The translations under genes and the position numbers were made by a program. The notes below the pieces were generated by a model. The model was not told the DNA's origin. It ran no database searches and was given only the letters and a program-made list of their open reading frames with translations. This document shows positions 29,561-38,591 of a DNA stretch of 64,000 nucleotides, one piece after another. Numbering within the stretch: the stretch's first letter is position 1; every line of letters starts with the position of its first letter. Location of the stretch: NCBI GenBank assembly GCA_027493545.1, contig JAOSKR010000001.1:524001-588000 (forward strand). Reading direction: 5' to 3'. The DNA is from Roseovarius sp. (lineage in GTDB: Bacteria; Pseudomonadota; Alphaproteobacteria; Rhodobacterales; Rhodobacteraceae).

Positions 29561-31450
29561 GTGCGCTGTCACCTTCGTCTGCTGGCCACCTCCGACGTGC
29601 ATGGCGCCATCCTGCCCTATGACTATGCCAGCGGCCGCGACGGCACCGCCTACGGGCTGGCGCGCACCGCGAGCCTCATTTCCCGCGCCCGGCGCGAGGC
29701 TCCGGGCGGATGCCTGCTGGTCGATAACGGCGACTTCCTGCAGGGCACGCCGCTCAGCGATCTGCACGACATCGCCGGAGAGAGCGGGCGCCATCCGGTG
29801 ATCGCGGCGATGAACCGGCTGGGATACGATGCCGCGACCCTCGGCAATCACGAGTTCAACTTCGGCCTGCCGGCGCTGCGCGCGGCGCTCGATCAGGCGA
29901 CTTTTCCGGTGATCTGCTCCAACGCTCTTGCCCGGCGCGGTGCGCAAGTGGCCGACGACGTCACCCTGCTGCCCCCTTCGGTCATGGTCGAACGCGAGCT
30001 TCACGACCGGACCGGTGCCCGGCACCGGCTGCGCGTCGGCTTGCTGGGGCTCCTGCCGCCGCAGATCATGGCCTGGGACAGATTCCATCTCGCGCGCGAC
30101 GTTTGCGCGCGCGACATCATCGAGACCGCCGCCGCGCGGGTGCCGATGTTGCGCGCGGAAGGGGCCGATCTCGTGGTGTTGCTGGCTCATACCGGACTCG
30201 AACACGGTGACGCCGGCATCGAGGCCGAGAACGCCGCGCTGAGCCTGGCGCGGCTGCCCGGCGTTGATGCGATCATCGCCGGCCACAGCCACGAGGTCTT
30301 TCCCGATCCGGCCGCAGCGTCCCGTGCGGACGGCCCCGATCACCGCGCCGGCACCTTCTTCGGCGTGCCGGCGGTGATGGCGGGGTTTCGCGGCTCGCAT
30401 CTGGGGGTGATCGACCTCGACCTCATCCCCGGGCCGCGGGGCTGGCGGGTTGCCGGCCACCGCGTCGAGGCGCGCGCCGTGGCACCGGGCGGCGCCCGCC
30501 CGCCGGCCCCGCCCGACCCCGCGATCATCGCTGCCGTGCGCCGCAGCCATGCCGCCACGCTGGCGTATATGCGCGCGCCGCTGGGGCGCACGTCGCGGCC
30601 GATCCACAGCTACCTGTCGCGGTACCGGTGCGACCTGCCGGTGCTGCTGGTGGCCGAGGCTCAGCGCGCCGCCGTCGCCCGCGCCCTGACCGGCGGACCG
30701 CTCGACGGGGTGCCGCTCCTGTCGGCGACGGCGCCCTTCCAGACCGGCGGACGGGCCGGACCCGATGCCTTTACCGACATCCCCGCCGGCCCGCTGAGCC
30801 TGGGCAACGCCGCCGATCTGCAGCCCTTTCCCAACACGCTCTGCGCGCTTTTGCTGAGCGGCGCCGAACTCCGCGACTGGCTGGAACGCTCGGTGTCATG
30901 CTTTCGCACGCTCGTCCCCGGCCTGCCCGACCAGCCGCTCTGGGACGCGCGCTTTCCCGGCAACGTCGCCGACACCGTTCTCGGCGTGCGCTACGAGATC
31001 GACCTCGCGCGTCCGCCGCTCTACGATGCGCGGGGTGTTGCGCTGGCGGGCGAGGGTGTGCGAGGACGCATCCGCTCGCTTAGCCATCGCGGAGTGCCGG
31101 TGCGCGCGGGCGACCGCTTCGTGATGGCGGTGAACAGCTATCGCGCGTTCGGCGGCGGCCCCTATCCGGCCCTGCCCGAGGACCGGCTGGTCCATGCCAG
31201 CCGGGCGATGGTTCGCGACGCGGTGGCCGGGTTCCTGGGCGCCGGCGGGCTCGATCGTCTCGACCCCGTGCCAGTGTGGACGTTCGCGCCGATCCCCGGC
31301 GCCTCGGCGCTGATCGAGACCGGCCCCGGCCTGCGCCGCCATCCCGGCGATATCGCCGCGATGGGGCTGACCGATCTCGGGCTCTCGGAAGCGGGGTTTC
31401 TGCGGCTGCGCCTGCCGCTCGACGGCACGGCTTGCGAAACGGGCGGCTAG
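29561..31450 (+). CDS. cpdB: 2',3'-cyclic-nucleotide 2'-phosphodiesterase / 3'-nucleotidase (CpdB-like)
   Basis: Two-domain metallophosphoesterase/5'-nucleotidase family. Metal motifs are SDVHG, DNGDFLQGTPL, GNHEFNFG, AHTGLEHGD and AGHSHEVF. The C-terminal nucleotidase domain follows (GNAADLQPFPNTLCALLLSGAELRDWLE; AVNSYRAFGGGPYP). It would release 3'-nucleotides and nucleosides from cyclic nucleotides. The frame opens at a TTG (29450), but the family-like part begins at GTG 29561, giving about 629 residues. No signal peptide is visible from any start, which is odd for a normally periplasmic enzyme. The true start may have been lost or the protein may be cytoplasmic. Confidence 0.8.
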   Translation: MRCHLRLLATSDVHGAILPYDYASGRDGTAYGLARTASLISRARREAPGGCLLVDNGDFLQGTPLSDLHDIAGESGRHPVIAAMNRLGYDAATLGNHEFNFGLPALRAALDQATFPVICSNALARRGAQVADDVTLLPPSVMVERELHDRTGARHRLRVGLLGLLPPQIMAWDRFHLARDVCARDIIETAAARVPMLRAEGADLVVLLAHTGLEHGDAGIEAENAALSLARLPGVDAIIAGHSHEVFPDPAAASRADGPDHRAGTFFGVPAVMAGFRGSHLGVIDLDLIPGPRGWRVAGHRVEARAVAPGGARPPAPPDPAIIAAVRRSHAATLAYMRAPLGRTSRPIHSYLSRYRCDLPVLLVAEAQRAAVARALTGGPLDGVPLLSATAPFQTGGRAGPDAFTDIPAGPLSLGNAADLQPFPNTLCALLLSGAELRDWLERSVSCFRTLVPGLPDQPLWDARFPGNVADTVLGVRYEIDLARPPLYDARGVALAGEGVRGRIRSLSHRGVPVRAGDRFVMAVNSYRAFGGGPYPALPEDRLVHASRAMVRDAVAGFLGAGGLDRLDPVPVWTFAPIPGASALIETGPGLRRHPGDIAAMGLTDLGLSEAGFLRLRLPLDGTACETGG

Positions 31451-31464
31451 GGCTTATCTGTCAC

Positions 31465-31564
31465 GGTGAGAGGTTGGCGCGGGCAAGCGCCTCGCCAACC
31501 CGGTCAGGTCCGGAAGGAAGCAGCCGTAACGAGCCCCGCTTGGGTCGTTGTCCAGCCTCTCACC
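31465..31564 (+). ncRNA. ffs: signal recognition particle RNA (bacterial small type, 4.5S)
   Basis: The hallmark GGTCAGGTCCGGAAGGAAGC (with AGCC following) sits in the apical loop of a 100-base hairpin. Its ends GGTGAGAGG and CCTCTCACC pair. It binds Ffh for co-translational membrane targeting. It starts 14 bases after the CpdB-like stop. The next 140 bases show no gene. Confidence 0.97.
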
Positions 31565-31707
31565 CTTTCATCCCCCTAACTGTTTGAAACGACATGAAGC
31601 TCTCGCGAAGAAGGGCTTGCGTCCGCTTTAAGGTGACAACAAAGGGCACAAGGCGCGATTGTCATGGCCGCCAAGACCGGGCACCTGATCAACCGTTCCG
31701 GGCGATG

Positions 31708-31995
31708 TCACGCCCGGCCGGTTGTCCCGAAAGGCCTGAGGTCTGTCATCCGGAACACTGCCGAAAATGTATCGTGTGATGAGATGGCGCGTTTGAGCTT
31801 CAGGAGGTCTCTGAAAATGCTTTCTTTTTCGCGACCGAACGCAGCCATATCGGTGCAGGAGGTCGACCCGTAGAGCACCGAAACGAACGTGATTACGAGA
31901 AGCTCACCAAGATCATGCTGGGCGTTCCCCGCACACGGATCGGGGACATCACCAAAGGTGGAAAGGAAGATGTGCATGGCGGTGATGGACTCCAA
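31708..31995 (-). pseudogene. ISAs1-family transposase, N-terminal fragment
   Basis: The 95-residue frame matches the start of ISAs1-family transposases (DDE_Tnp_1-associated domain). It reads FGDVPDPCAGNAQHDLGELL, then DMAAFGREKESIFRDLLKL, then the signature ISSHDTFSAVFR. The catalytic two thirds are missing: after FRMTDLRP the frame ends. It is a relic of an insertion sequence next to the SRP RNA gene. The 200 bases to its right show no clear gene and are AT-richer than the surroundings. Confidence 0.78.
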
Positions 31996-32197
31996 GCGAT
32001 GAATCCTCCATCCAGAATCTACCTCATACGCAACCGCAAGGGGCGGCGCTCACGCCGCTTGAGCCAAATGCGATTCCTCTGCCGCAAGGGGCACAATCCG
32101 CTTGATCAGCAGGCGAAATTAGGCGAGCCTATCGGACAAATGCAAACGAGTCGCCGAATGCCGAATTAAGGTGCAACAATCTGAAATCGGGGGTATT

Positions 32198-32443
32198 ATG
32201 CTAACAAAACTCTTAGTTTCATCATATCAAATGTTGGTTGAGATAATTCTGTGGCTTAGCCTTTTGGCAATAGTAGTATTCATTGTACAATCGGGAACTT
32301 TTAACAATATTGGCCTTCCTGGAATTATTCTGATGATAGCCGGCTGGTTCGTTTTCTGCGTTGTTGTTGTTGCTCCAACCCTATTAATTCATGATATGCG
32401 AGAGAGACTCAAGGCCATCGAAAAGAACACGAACAAGGCGTGA
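32198..32443 (+). CDS. small AT-rich membrane protein, unknown function
   Basis: 81 residues from ATG 32198, which follows GGGGGT. Two hydrophobic segments (about residues 10-31 and 37-62: VEIILWLSLLAIVVFIV and GIILMIAGWFVFCVVVVAP) precede a short charged tail MRERLKAIEKNTNKA. Base composition and codon use are far more AT-rich than neighbours, pointing to acquired DNA. I recognise no family. A longer frame from GTG 32171 is possible. Confidence 0.55.
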   Translation: MLTKLLVSSYQMLVEIILWLSLLAIVVFIVQSGTFNNIGLPGIILMIAGWFVFCVVVVAPTLLIHDMRERLKAIEKNTNKA

Positions 32444-32801
32444 GCCTACCTTCCTATTCTGTTGCTTGGGACGGTTCATCCTGAACAGCGGTTTCATGCC
32501 GGCAGTTTGTTGTTTTGGTTCCATCTGAGAGGCCGATTCGAAACGGCGCGTTTGATTTCGTTATGTTGCGAAATTCCTCGTCAGTCGGCAAATAATCGAA
32601 TCCAATCCCACAAGGGCAGTGTTCAAATCGTTCGGCTGCACACGCAGGCCGACACCCTCGCGATTCTCGGGACAGGCACCTTTTCGGAAAACAGCGCGGA
32701 GGTCCGGGAGCGCGGAACGCCGGAGGAGGGTGAGCTGAAGCGTAACGTCGCCGGGGTCGCGTCAACGGACGAGGCGGCGTGACCGGGCGCGGATTGCCGC
32801 C
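32444..32801. other. stretch without a recognised gene
   Basis: Mixed composition, AT-rich on the left and GC-rich on the right. Open frames of about 100 residues exist on both strands but resemble nothing I know. It separates the AT-rich membrane gene from the broken MFS gene and probably holds a rearrangement junction. Confidence 0.4.
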
Positions 32802-33690
32802 TCAGGCTGGCGCTGCCTCGCCATCGGCGCGATCGGGGCAATGAGCATGAAGCGGCAGCACCGCGTGGCTGGTGCAGGGGTAGGCACATAGCCTTGCTTG
32901 TCGCCGCGCGCTGTCCTTGGCCGAAATCCGATATGCAGGGCATCGAATGCGGCAAACAGGCCCAGCGTGACGGCCATGAAGAGAAACAGGCCGGAAGGCC
33001 CCGCTTGTCCGATGACGAAACCGGCGGCGAACGGCCCCACCGCGGACCCCACGCCATATACCAGCACGAAGCTGCTCGCCGTGGCGATCATCTCGCTGCC
33101 GTCGATGCGATCGTTCACCTCGGCAAGACAGACCGAATAGAGCGGCATCAGCGCGCCGCCGAGGATGAAGGCGAGGACGCCTGTCGGCGCGCCATTCGCG
33201 CCCTCCAGCATCCCGAGGAAAAAGGGTCCCGACCGCCACGCCGGTCAGACTGCCCGCCAGGATGATCAGCCGGCGATCAAACCGGTCTGACAGCCAACCG
33301 AGCGGCCACTGGAACACCAGCGCGCCGATCAGCGTGGCCGAGAGAGTCCAGCCGGTTGCCGCGGCGCCGGACCCCAGCGCATGGCTGACCGAGGGCCACA
33401 TCGAAAAAATACGCCCCGACCACGGCTCCCATGGTGAAGGTTCCCGCCAGCGCCACCGGTGAAATCGCCAGCAGACGCCCGAGACCGACTCGCGTGGCCA
33501 GGACGATGCCCGGGCCACCGGCCCGGCTGAGCGTGACCGGCAGCAGCGCCAGCGACAGGCAGATTGACACCACCGCGAACAGCACAAAGCCCGAGGGGGA
33601 TGCCAGCGCCAGCATCGGCTGGCTGATCGCCCAGGCCGCATACATGACGATGGAATAGATCGCGAGAACCCTTCCGCGCCAGCCTGGATC
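32802..33690 (-). pseudogene. MFS transporter (YcaD-like), 5'-truncated and frameshifted
   Basis: Pieces in three frames join into one major-facilitator protein. These are GWRGRVLAIYSIVMYAAWAI, then FTMGAVVGAYFF, then a middle part with SHALGSGAAATGWTLSAT and PLGWLSDRFDRRLIILAGS, then MLEGANGAPTGVLAFILGG and a C-terminal part ending near 32802. Breaks are near 33405 (T6 run), 33225 (A/G run) and about 32876. About 100 N-terminal residues are missing: nothing MFS-like precedes 33690. The truncation makes this a real pseudogene, not only a sequencing artefact. Confidence 0.75.
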
Positions 33691-33741
33691 AGCCGAGGCT
33701 TTCGTTCCGTTTCGGAGCGGTCAGACTCCGCCCTCCCGCGA

Positions 33742-34155
33742 TTACTCGGTGAGTGAGGACAGGTAGGCGTAGAGGTCCTTGGCGTCGTCCTCCTTGCGTA
33801 CCTTGTAGGTCATCTTGCCGCGGCCGTTCTCGCCGGTGGCCTCTTTCAGCCATTCGGTCGGGTCCTGCACGTAGCCGACAAAGTTCTCCTCGGTCCACTC
33901 GATGCCTTGCGCGTTGGCGGCGACCAGCAGATCGGAATAGCGGAAACCCTCGACCGAGCCGGCGGCATGGTCGGTGACGCCGTAAAGGTTCGGCCCTGTG
34001 GCCCCGCCCTTGACGATCGTCGCGTCGGGCGATCCGATCGCATGGCAGGCCTTGCACTTTTTGAATTCCTTCTCGCCCTTGTCGGCGTCGCCGTCGGCAT
34101 GAGCCGGCAGGCCGAGCGCGATGGTGGCGAGAACTGCTGCAATCTTGAATTTCAT
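33742..34155 (-). CDS. cytochrome c2-like soluble monoheme cytochrome
   Basis: Periplasmic class I cytochrome c. It has a signal peptide of about 21 residues (MKFKIAAVLATIALGLPAHA), heme site CKACH, a conserved TGPNLYGV, and a distal methionine in GKMTYKV. 137 residues from ATG 34155. It could carry electrons between the bc1 complex and the cbb3 oxidase encoded in this window. Intact, single gene. Confidence 0.88.
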   Translation of the reverse strand: MKFKIAAVLATIALGLPAHADGDADKGEKEFKKCKACHAIGSPDATIVKGGATGPNLYGVTDHAAGSVEGFRYSDLLVAANAQGIEWTEENFVGYVQDPTEWLKEATGENGRGKMTYKVRKEDDAKDLYAYLSSLTE

Positions 34156-34390
34156 CGAAGCCTCCGAATTTGGTCCGGTTCCAGTCATCTAGGATGGCAT
34201 TCACGAAGTCAACGGCACATTGGCCCGTGATCATGCGTCAGGCAACCGCATGGTCGGGGTGGCGAACTCGGTGTTGCCGGCCCATGGTCCGGCGCGGATG
34301 GGGGGCGTTCACGGCGCTGGCCTCGACCGCCATTGTCGTCTAGAAACCGTCGCAGACGGCGGCCCCAAACCGGCGAAATCCGAGGTCTCG

Positions 34391-34948
34391 ATGAGTACCA
34401 GAACCGTCCAAGCCACCCGCGGCGCCGGGAATGCATGCGAGTCGATTCCGGCGTGGGTCGGCGGCAGGCTGGTGCCTGTCGAAAAGCTCGAGGTCCACCG
34501 GCGCGGGCTGAGGCACAAGGCGGTCTCGGTCTTTGTCCTTTGCGGCGACGAGATACTGATCCAGCGCCGCGCGCTGGGCAAGTATCATACGCCGGGGCTC
34601 TGGGCGAACACCTGCTGCACCCATCCGCGCTGGGGCGAAAATGCCGAGGACTGCGCCCATCGTCGCCTCGATGAGGAACTGGGGCTCAGGGAAATCGACC
34701 TGCAATACCGCGACCGGGTCAGTTACCGGGCCGATGTCGGCGGCGGGCTGATCGAAGACGAGCGCGTCGATATCTTCATCGCTCGCCTCTTCGACAAGCC
34801 GCGCCCCGTACCCAACCCCGACGAGGTGATGGATACGGCCTGGGCTGGCCTTGCCGATCTGGCCGAACGTGTCCGTGCCAGCCCGGACCACTTCACCCCG
34901 TGGCTGCGCATCTACCTGAGCAAGCACGCCGGCCAGATATTCGCCTGA
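34391..34948 (+). CDS. idi: isopentenyl-diphosphate delta-isomerase, type I
   Basis: Interconverts IPP and DMAPP for isoprenoid synthesis in the cytosol. The Nudix-like fold shows KYHTPGLWANTCCTHPRWGE with the catalytic cysteine, and RRLDEELGL. An ERVDIFIARL segment carries acidic metal ligands. 185 residues from ATG 34391, preceded by GAGG. A longer upstream frame is not supported. Intact; no carotenoid genes are adjacent. Confidence 0.92.
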   Translation: MSTRTVQATRGAGNACESIPAWVGGRLVPVEKLEVHRRGLRHKAVSVFVLCGDEILIQRRALGKYHTPGLWANTCCTHPRWGENAEDCAHRRLDEELGLREIDLQYRDRVSYRADVGGGLIEDERVDIFIARLFDKPRPVPNPDEVMDTAWAGLADLAERVRASPDHFTPWLRIYLSKHAGQIFA

Positions 34949-34996
34949 GGGCCAGCCCGGCTGGTCAGAGGCGGTGATGCGAGCTAGGTGAGGCGC

Positions 34997-35482
34997 ATGG
35001 CCAGACTTCTGATCGTCTACCATTCCCGCACCGGCGGGAGCCGCCAGATGGCCGAAGCCGCGGCCGATGGGGCGCGCGGGGAGGCGGAGGTCATTCTCAA
35101 GACCGCCGACGCGGCCGGACCCGACGATCTGCTCGCGACCCGAGGCTACATCTTCTGCGCGCCCGAAAACCTCGCGGCCCTCTCCGGGGTGATGAAGGAC
35201 TTCTTCGACCGCTGCTACTACCCGGTTCTCGGCCGGATCGAGGGGCGCCCCTACGCCCAGATGGTCTGCGCCGGCTCCGACGGCAGCAGCGCGGTGCGTC
35301 AGATCGCGCGCATTGCCCAGGGCTGGCGGCTGCGCCCGGTGCAGGAGCCGCTGATCGTGTGCACCCACGCCCAGACGCCTGCGGAAATTCTGGCCGAAAA
35401 GACCATTTCCCGGGCCGACCTCGCCCGCTGCCACGAACTGGGCCAGGCGCTCGGTGCGGGGCTGGCGATGGGCGTGTTCTGA
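34997..35482 (+). CDS. flavodoxin-like NAD(P)H-dependent reductase
   Basis: 161-residue flavodoxin-fold protein. The FMN phosphate loop YHSRTGGSRQMAEA is at the N-terminus, and GYIFCAPENLAALSGVMKDF plus CYYPVLGRIEGRPYAQMVC follow. ATG 34997 sits just after AGGTGAGG and is preferred to the GTG at 34988. It may reduce FMN, quinones or other acceptors; the partner is unknown. Confidence 0.8.
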   Translation: MARLLIVYHSRTGGSRQMAEAAADGARGEAEVILKTADAAGPDDLLATRGYIFCAPENLAALSGVMKDFFDRCYYPVLGRIEGRPYAQMVCAGSDGSSAVRQIARIAQGWRLRPVQEPLIVCTHAQTPAEILAEKTISRADLARCHELGQALGAGLAMGVF

Positions 35483-35494
35483 AACCCTGCCACA

Positions 35495-35516
35495 TTCATC
35501 TGGCCGGAAATACCTT
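35495..35516 (+). repeat. dispersed intergenic repeat, copy 3
   Basis: Begins TTCATCTGGCCGGAAATAC. It lies just after the flavodoxin-like stop. A GGGGGGCAGACTGCCCCCC hairpin follows at 35526-35544 and may end transcription. Confidence 0.5.
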
Positions 35517-35558
35517 CGGGGGTCCGGGGGGCAGACTGCCCCCCGCCGTGCCAGCCGT

Positions 35559-36689
35559 TCAGCCCGCGCCCGCGGGCACCGGCAGGGTGCCGGCCTTGTA
35601 GGCCGACCAGTCGTCGATATCGGGGTAGTGCTGTCGCCGCCATGCCCGCACGCGCGGGTTCATCACCCGCCGCCACACCGGCGGCACCATCGCCATCGCC
35701 GTCATCGGCGGATAGCCGGTGGGCAGTTGCGGCACCTCGGTTTCGGGATAGGATTGCAGCAGCGGAAAGCGCCGCATCGGGTGCAGGTGATGGTCGGCGT
35801 GGCGCTGCAGGTTGATCAGGAGCAGGTTCGACACGCGATGGGTCGAATCCCAGCTGTGCCTTGGTCCGACCGGTTCGTATTTCCCCTCGCCCAGATGCCG
35901 CCGCGTCAGTCCGTAATGCTCGACATAGTTGGTCAGTTCCAGCTGCCAGACCGCGACGATGGCCTGAAAGGCAAAGAGCCCCACCCCCAGCCAGCCGCCG
36001 ACCACAAACGCCACGATGAGCGCCGCGGCCTGCAGCGCGATGTAGCGCCAGAACGGGTTCGAGGGATGCCACACCGGCCGCCCGGCCCGCGCGAGCATCG
36101 CGCGTTCGGCCCGCCAGGCCGAGCCCGGCCCCTGCCACAGCACGCGCGGAAAAAAGCGCAGGAACCCTTCGTTGTAGCGCGCGGTGACGGTGTCGCGGGG
36201 CGTACCCACCAGGGGTGATGGACCAGCAGGTGCTCGGTGCGAAAATGCGAATAGAGCACCATCGCCAGCAGCAGATCGCCCAGCCACCGCTCGAGGCGGG
36301 ACGCCTTGTGAAAGAGTTCGTGCGCATAGACGATGCCGACGGTGCCGGTGGTCACGCCGATGCCGAACATCACCGAGGAATTTCTCCCAGGTCGGGAACG
36401 TGGCGACCTGGGTCAGGTACCAGATGCCGCCGAAGACCAGCGCCGCCTCGATCGGAAACCAGATCCAGGTCAGCAGCCGGAACCAGAACAGCCGCGTGTC
36501 GGGCGTGTCGGGGTCGGGATTGCGCAGGTCGCGGCCGAGAATCAGGTCGAAGACCGGCATCGCCACCCAGCCCCAGAGCGGGATGAGCGCGATCCACCAG
36601 CCGCCGCGGGTGATCGCCATCGCCGCCAGTGGCACGAATGTAAGCGTGATCCAGTAGGGCCATGCGACTGGCACGTCGGGTCGGGTCAT
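35559..36689 (-). CDS. alkB: alkane 1-monooxygenase (AlkB), two frameshifts
   Basis: Integral-membrane non-heme di-iron hydroxylase that oxidises medium-chain alkanes at the terminal carbon. The histidine motifs are all present: HELFHK, EHLLVHH, NYVEHYGL and LQRHADHHLHP. Hydrophobic spans lie in the N-terminal third. One surplus C near 36378 and one missing C near 36210 put the middle (from SVMFGIGVTTGTVGIVYAHE to LVHHP) in another frame; repaired length is about 376 residues. ATG 36689 overlaps the P450 stop by ATGA, so the two form one operon. No rubredoxin gene is adjacent. Confidence 0.87.
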   Translation of the reverse strand: MTRPDVPVAWPYWITLTFVPLAAMAITRGGWWIALIPLWGWVAMPVFDLILGRDLRNPDPDTPDTRLFWFRLLTWIWFPIEAALVFGGIWYLTQVATFPTWEKFLGDVRHRRDHRHRRHRLCARTLSQGVPPRAVAGRSAAGDGALFAFSHRAPAGPSPLVGTPRDTVTARYNEGFLRFFPRVLWQGPGSAWRAERAMLARAGRPVWHPSNPFWRYIALQAAALIVAFVVGGWLGVGLFAFQAIVAVWQLELTNYVEHYGLTRRHLGEGKYEPVGPRHSWDSTHRVSNLLLINLQRHADHHLHPMRRFPLLQSYPETEVPQLPTGYPPMTAMAMVPPVWRRVMNPRVRAWRRQHYPDIDDWSAYKAGTLPVPAGAG

Positions 36690-38131
36690 TCTCGGGTCTC
36701 CATCTCGCGCGGGGTGAGCGACAGCCAGATGCCGTCGCGCCCGCGCACGGTGAGTTGTGCCGCCGGCACCGGCTCGCGGCCCGGTACCAGCGCCACGTGG
36801 TAATGGCGCAGGATCATCGCCAGGATCAGCGTGCCCTCGGTCATGGCGAAGGCCGAGCCGGGGCAGACCCGCGCACCCGTCGAGAACGGCAGATACGCCT
36901 TGCGAGAGCTTTCGCGCCCCTCCGGCGTGTCCCAGCGGGTCGGGTCGAACTCGTCGGGGCGGTCCCACAGCCGCTCGTGGCGGTGCAGGTGCCAGGGGCT
37001 GATGACGATCTGCGCGCCCCTCGGGACCGTGCGGTTGCGGAAGGTCTCGGGTTTCGCGGCCTCGCGCAGGTACATCGGCACCGGCGGATAAAGCCGCATC
37101 GCCTCGCGAAAGACGGCGCGCGCGATTCTCAGTTTCGAGGCGGTCGAGAAATAGATCGTCTCGGGGTCGATCACCGCCTGCGCCTCGGCGGCGAGGTGAT
37201 CCTGCCAGTCGGGATTGAGCGCCATCAGGTAGAGCGCCCAGGCCAGCGCCGCGGCGCTGGTCTCGTGGCCCGCCAGCATGAAGATGCCGACCTGGTCGGC
37301 CATCTCGGCGGCACTGAAGGTGGTGCCGTCCTCGGGGTCAGGCGTGGTCATGATGCGGGTGGCGAGATCGTCGCTGGCGGTGCCGGCGGAAATCTCGGCG
37401 ACGCGGCGGTCGACCAGCGCGCGGATCAGCCGGCGGATTTCGCGCGCCGTCGTCCTGGTGTGCCGCGACCGCCACCTCGGCATCCAGCGCGGCAGCGGCA
37501 GGAGCGAGCCGGTATTGACCAGCGGGCGCGAGGACTGGTGGGCGCGGAACGCCTCGAACACCGCCGCCGCGGTGTCGTCCTCGACCGGGATCGAGAAGAG
37601 CGCGCGAAAGATGACGTCGAGCGCGACATGCGAGGTTTGCGGTTCGATGTCGATGGGACGTCCGTCGGCGAGCGGTTCGAGCCGCGCGACCGCGGCGACC
37701 GCGGCATCCCACATCGCCGGAAACACCTCGCGCACCCGGCCGCTCGCGAAGGCGGGGTCGATGATGCGGCGCTGGTGTTCCCACTCGGCGCCGTTGGTGA
37801 TGAAGCTCGCATGGCCCAGAAGCGGCGCCAGCCCCTCGTAGAGCCGCCGCGATTTCGGAAAGTCATCGGGGCGCAGGGTCAGCACCTCGTCGACCAGTGC
37901 CGGATCGTTGCACAGGAACGAGGTGAAGAAGGGGGTGCGGAACTCGGCCATCCAGGCCCGGTAGAGCCGCGCCGGCTGTGCCGACAGGATGTCCTGGCGA
38001 AACCGCAGCAGGTAGGAAAGCAGTGAAACCCGCTCGGGACGCGGAGTGGGCTTGACCGGTATGGGGCGGACATGCGGACAGACCGGCGGCGGCGAAAGAG
38101 AGGTTTCCCTGCGGTGACCGCGCCTGACCAT
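36686..38131 (-). CDS. cytochrome P450
   Basis: Heme monooxygenase of 481 residues. Visible parts are the I-helix oxygen-activation motif AGHETSAA, the ExxR motif in VFREAMRLYPP, the PERF-like segment FDPTRW, and the heme loop LPFSTGARVCPGSAFAMTEG with the cysteine ligand. ATG 38131 follows GGAGG and is chosen. It overlaps alkB, so it probably acts on alkanes, fatty acids or similar chains. The sequence does not look like CYP153. No ferredoxin or reductase gene is adjacent, so the electron donor is unknown. Confidence 0.9.
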   Translation of the reverse strand: MVRRGHRRETSLSPPPVCPHVRPIPVKPTPRPERVSLLSYLLRFRQDILSAQPARLYRAWMAEFRTPFFTSFLCNDPALVDEVLTLRPDDFPKSRRLYEGLAPLLGHASFITNGAEWEHQRRIIDPAFASGRVREVFPAMWDAAVAAVARLEPLADGRPIDIEPQTSHVALDVIFRALFSIPVEDDTAAAVFEAFRAHQSSRPLVNTGSLLPLPRWMPRWRSRHTRTTAREIRRLIRALVDRRVAEISAGTASDDLATRIMTTPDPEDGTTFSAAEMADQVGIFMLAGHETSAAALAWALYLMALNPDWQDHLAAEAQAVIDPETIYFSTASKLRIARAVFREAMRLYPPVPMYLREAAKPETFRNRTVPRGAQIVISPWHLHRHERLWDRPDEFDPTRWDTPEGRESSRKAYLPFSTGARVCPGSAFAMTEGTLILAMILRHYHVALVPGREPVPAAQLTVRGRDGIWLSLTPREMETRE

Positions 38132-38530
38132 CGACACCTCCCAAAGCTGCTGGCCAGCCATGCCGATGGCGGCGGTTGTAAGTCTTATCGACTATACCGA
38201 TTTGATCCTGTTCGAAAAGCAAAAATTACTTGTTTTCATATACTTATAATAAGAATAACTCTATCCCGCCGAAAGGTTGTCGGGGTAAATTCGGAATACC
38301 TTCATTTCGCGTCGCGGCCTGCGGCAAAGGGACGCCGCCGGTGCGATGCAATTGATTTGAATCATGGTGGCGACGCGCGGTGGGGGCTCAGGGTAATCAC
38401 AGGAAAACGGGGAGGTGCGCCCCGGGGGCGCAAGATGCACGGACTTGAGGGACGGGCGCGGGTGCAGGTCGGGCCGCCCGGAAAGCCGAAATACGTATTT
38501 GGATGCAAATTTCAGCCTTGCAGCAATAGA
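38132..38530. other. intergenic region between the P450 and aromatic operons
   Basis: No gene recognised. The left part (38170-38290) is AT-rich and probably holds the P450-alkB promoter. A weak FNR-like dyad TTGAT-N4-ATCAT lies at 38352-38365, and a perfect 12-base palindrome AAATACGTATTT at 38489-38500. Confidence 0.5.
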
Positions 38531-38566
38531 CGCAAATAGGTACTCTAATACATAATTAGGTTTGCG
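38531..38566 (+). promoter_or_regulatory. promoter/operator region of the thioesterase-pad-ior-paaK operon
   Basis: Contains AGGTAC-N4-ATACATAATT (38538-38557), also found before the liv operon. It lies between CGCAAA (38531-38536) and TTTGCG (38561-38566). An inner dyad CTAAT-N5-ATTAG spans 38545-38559. CATAAT at 38551 could be a -10 element. A strong AAGGGGAGG ribosome site for the first gene follows. Confidence 0.55.
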
Positions 38567-38591
38567 CTGTATTAAGGGGAGGATCAGCCGC

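Noticed and set aside
38352-38365. FNR-like dyad TTGAT-N4-ATCAT upstream of the pad operon
   Set aside because: One mismatch and about 230 bases from the gene; not strong enough to claim FnrL control.
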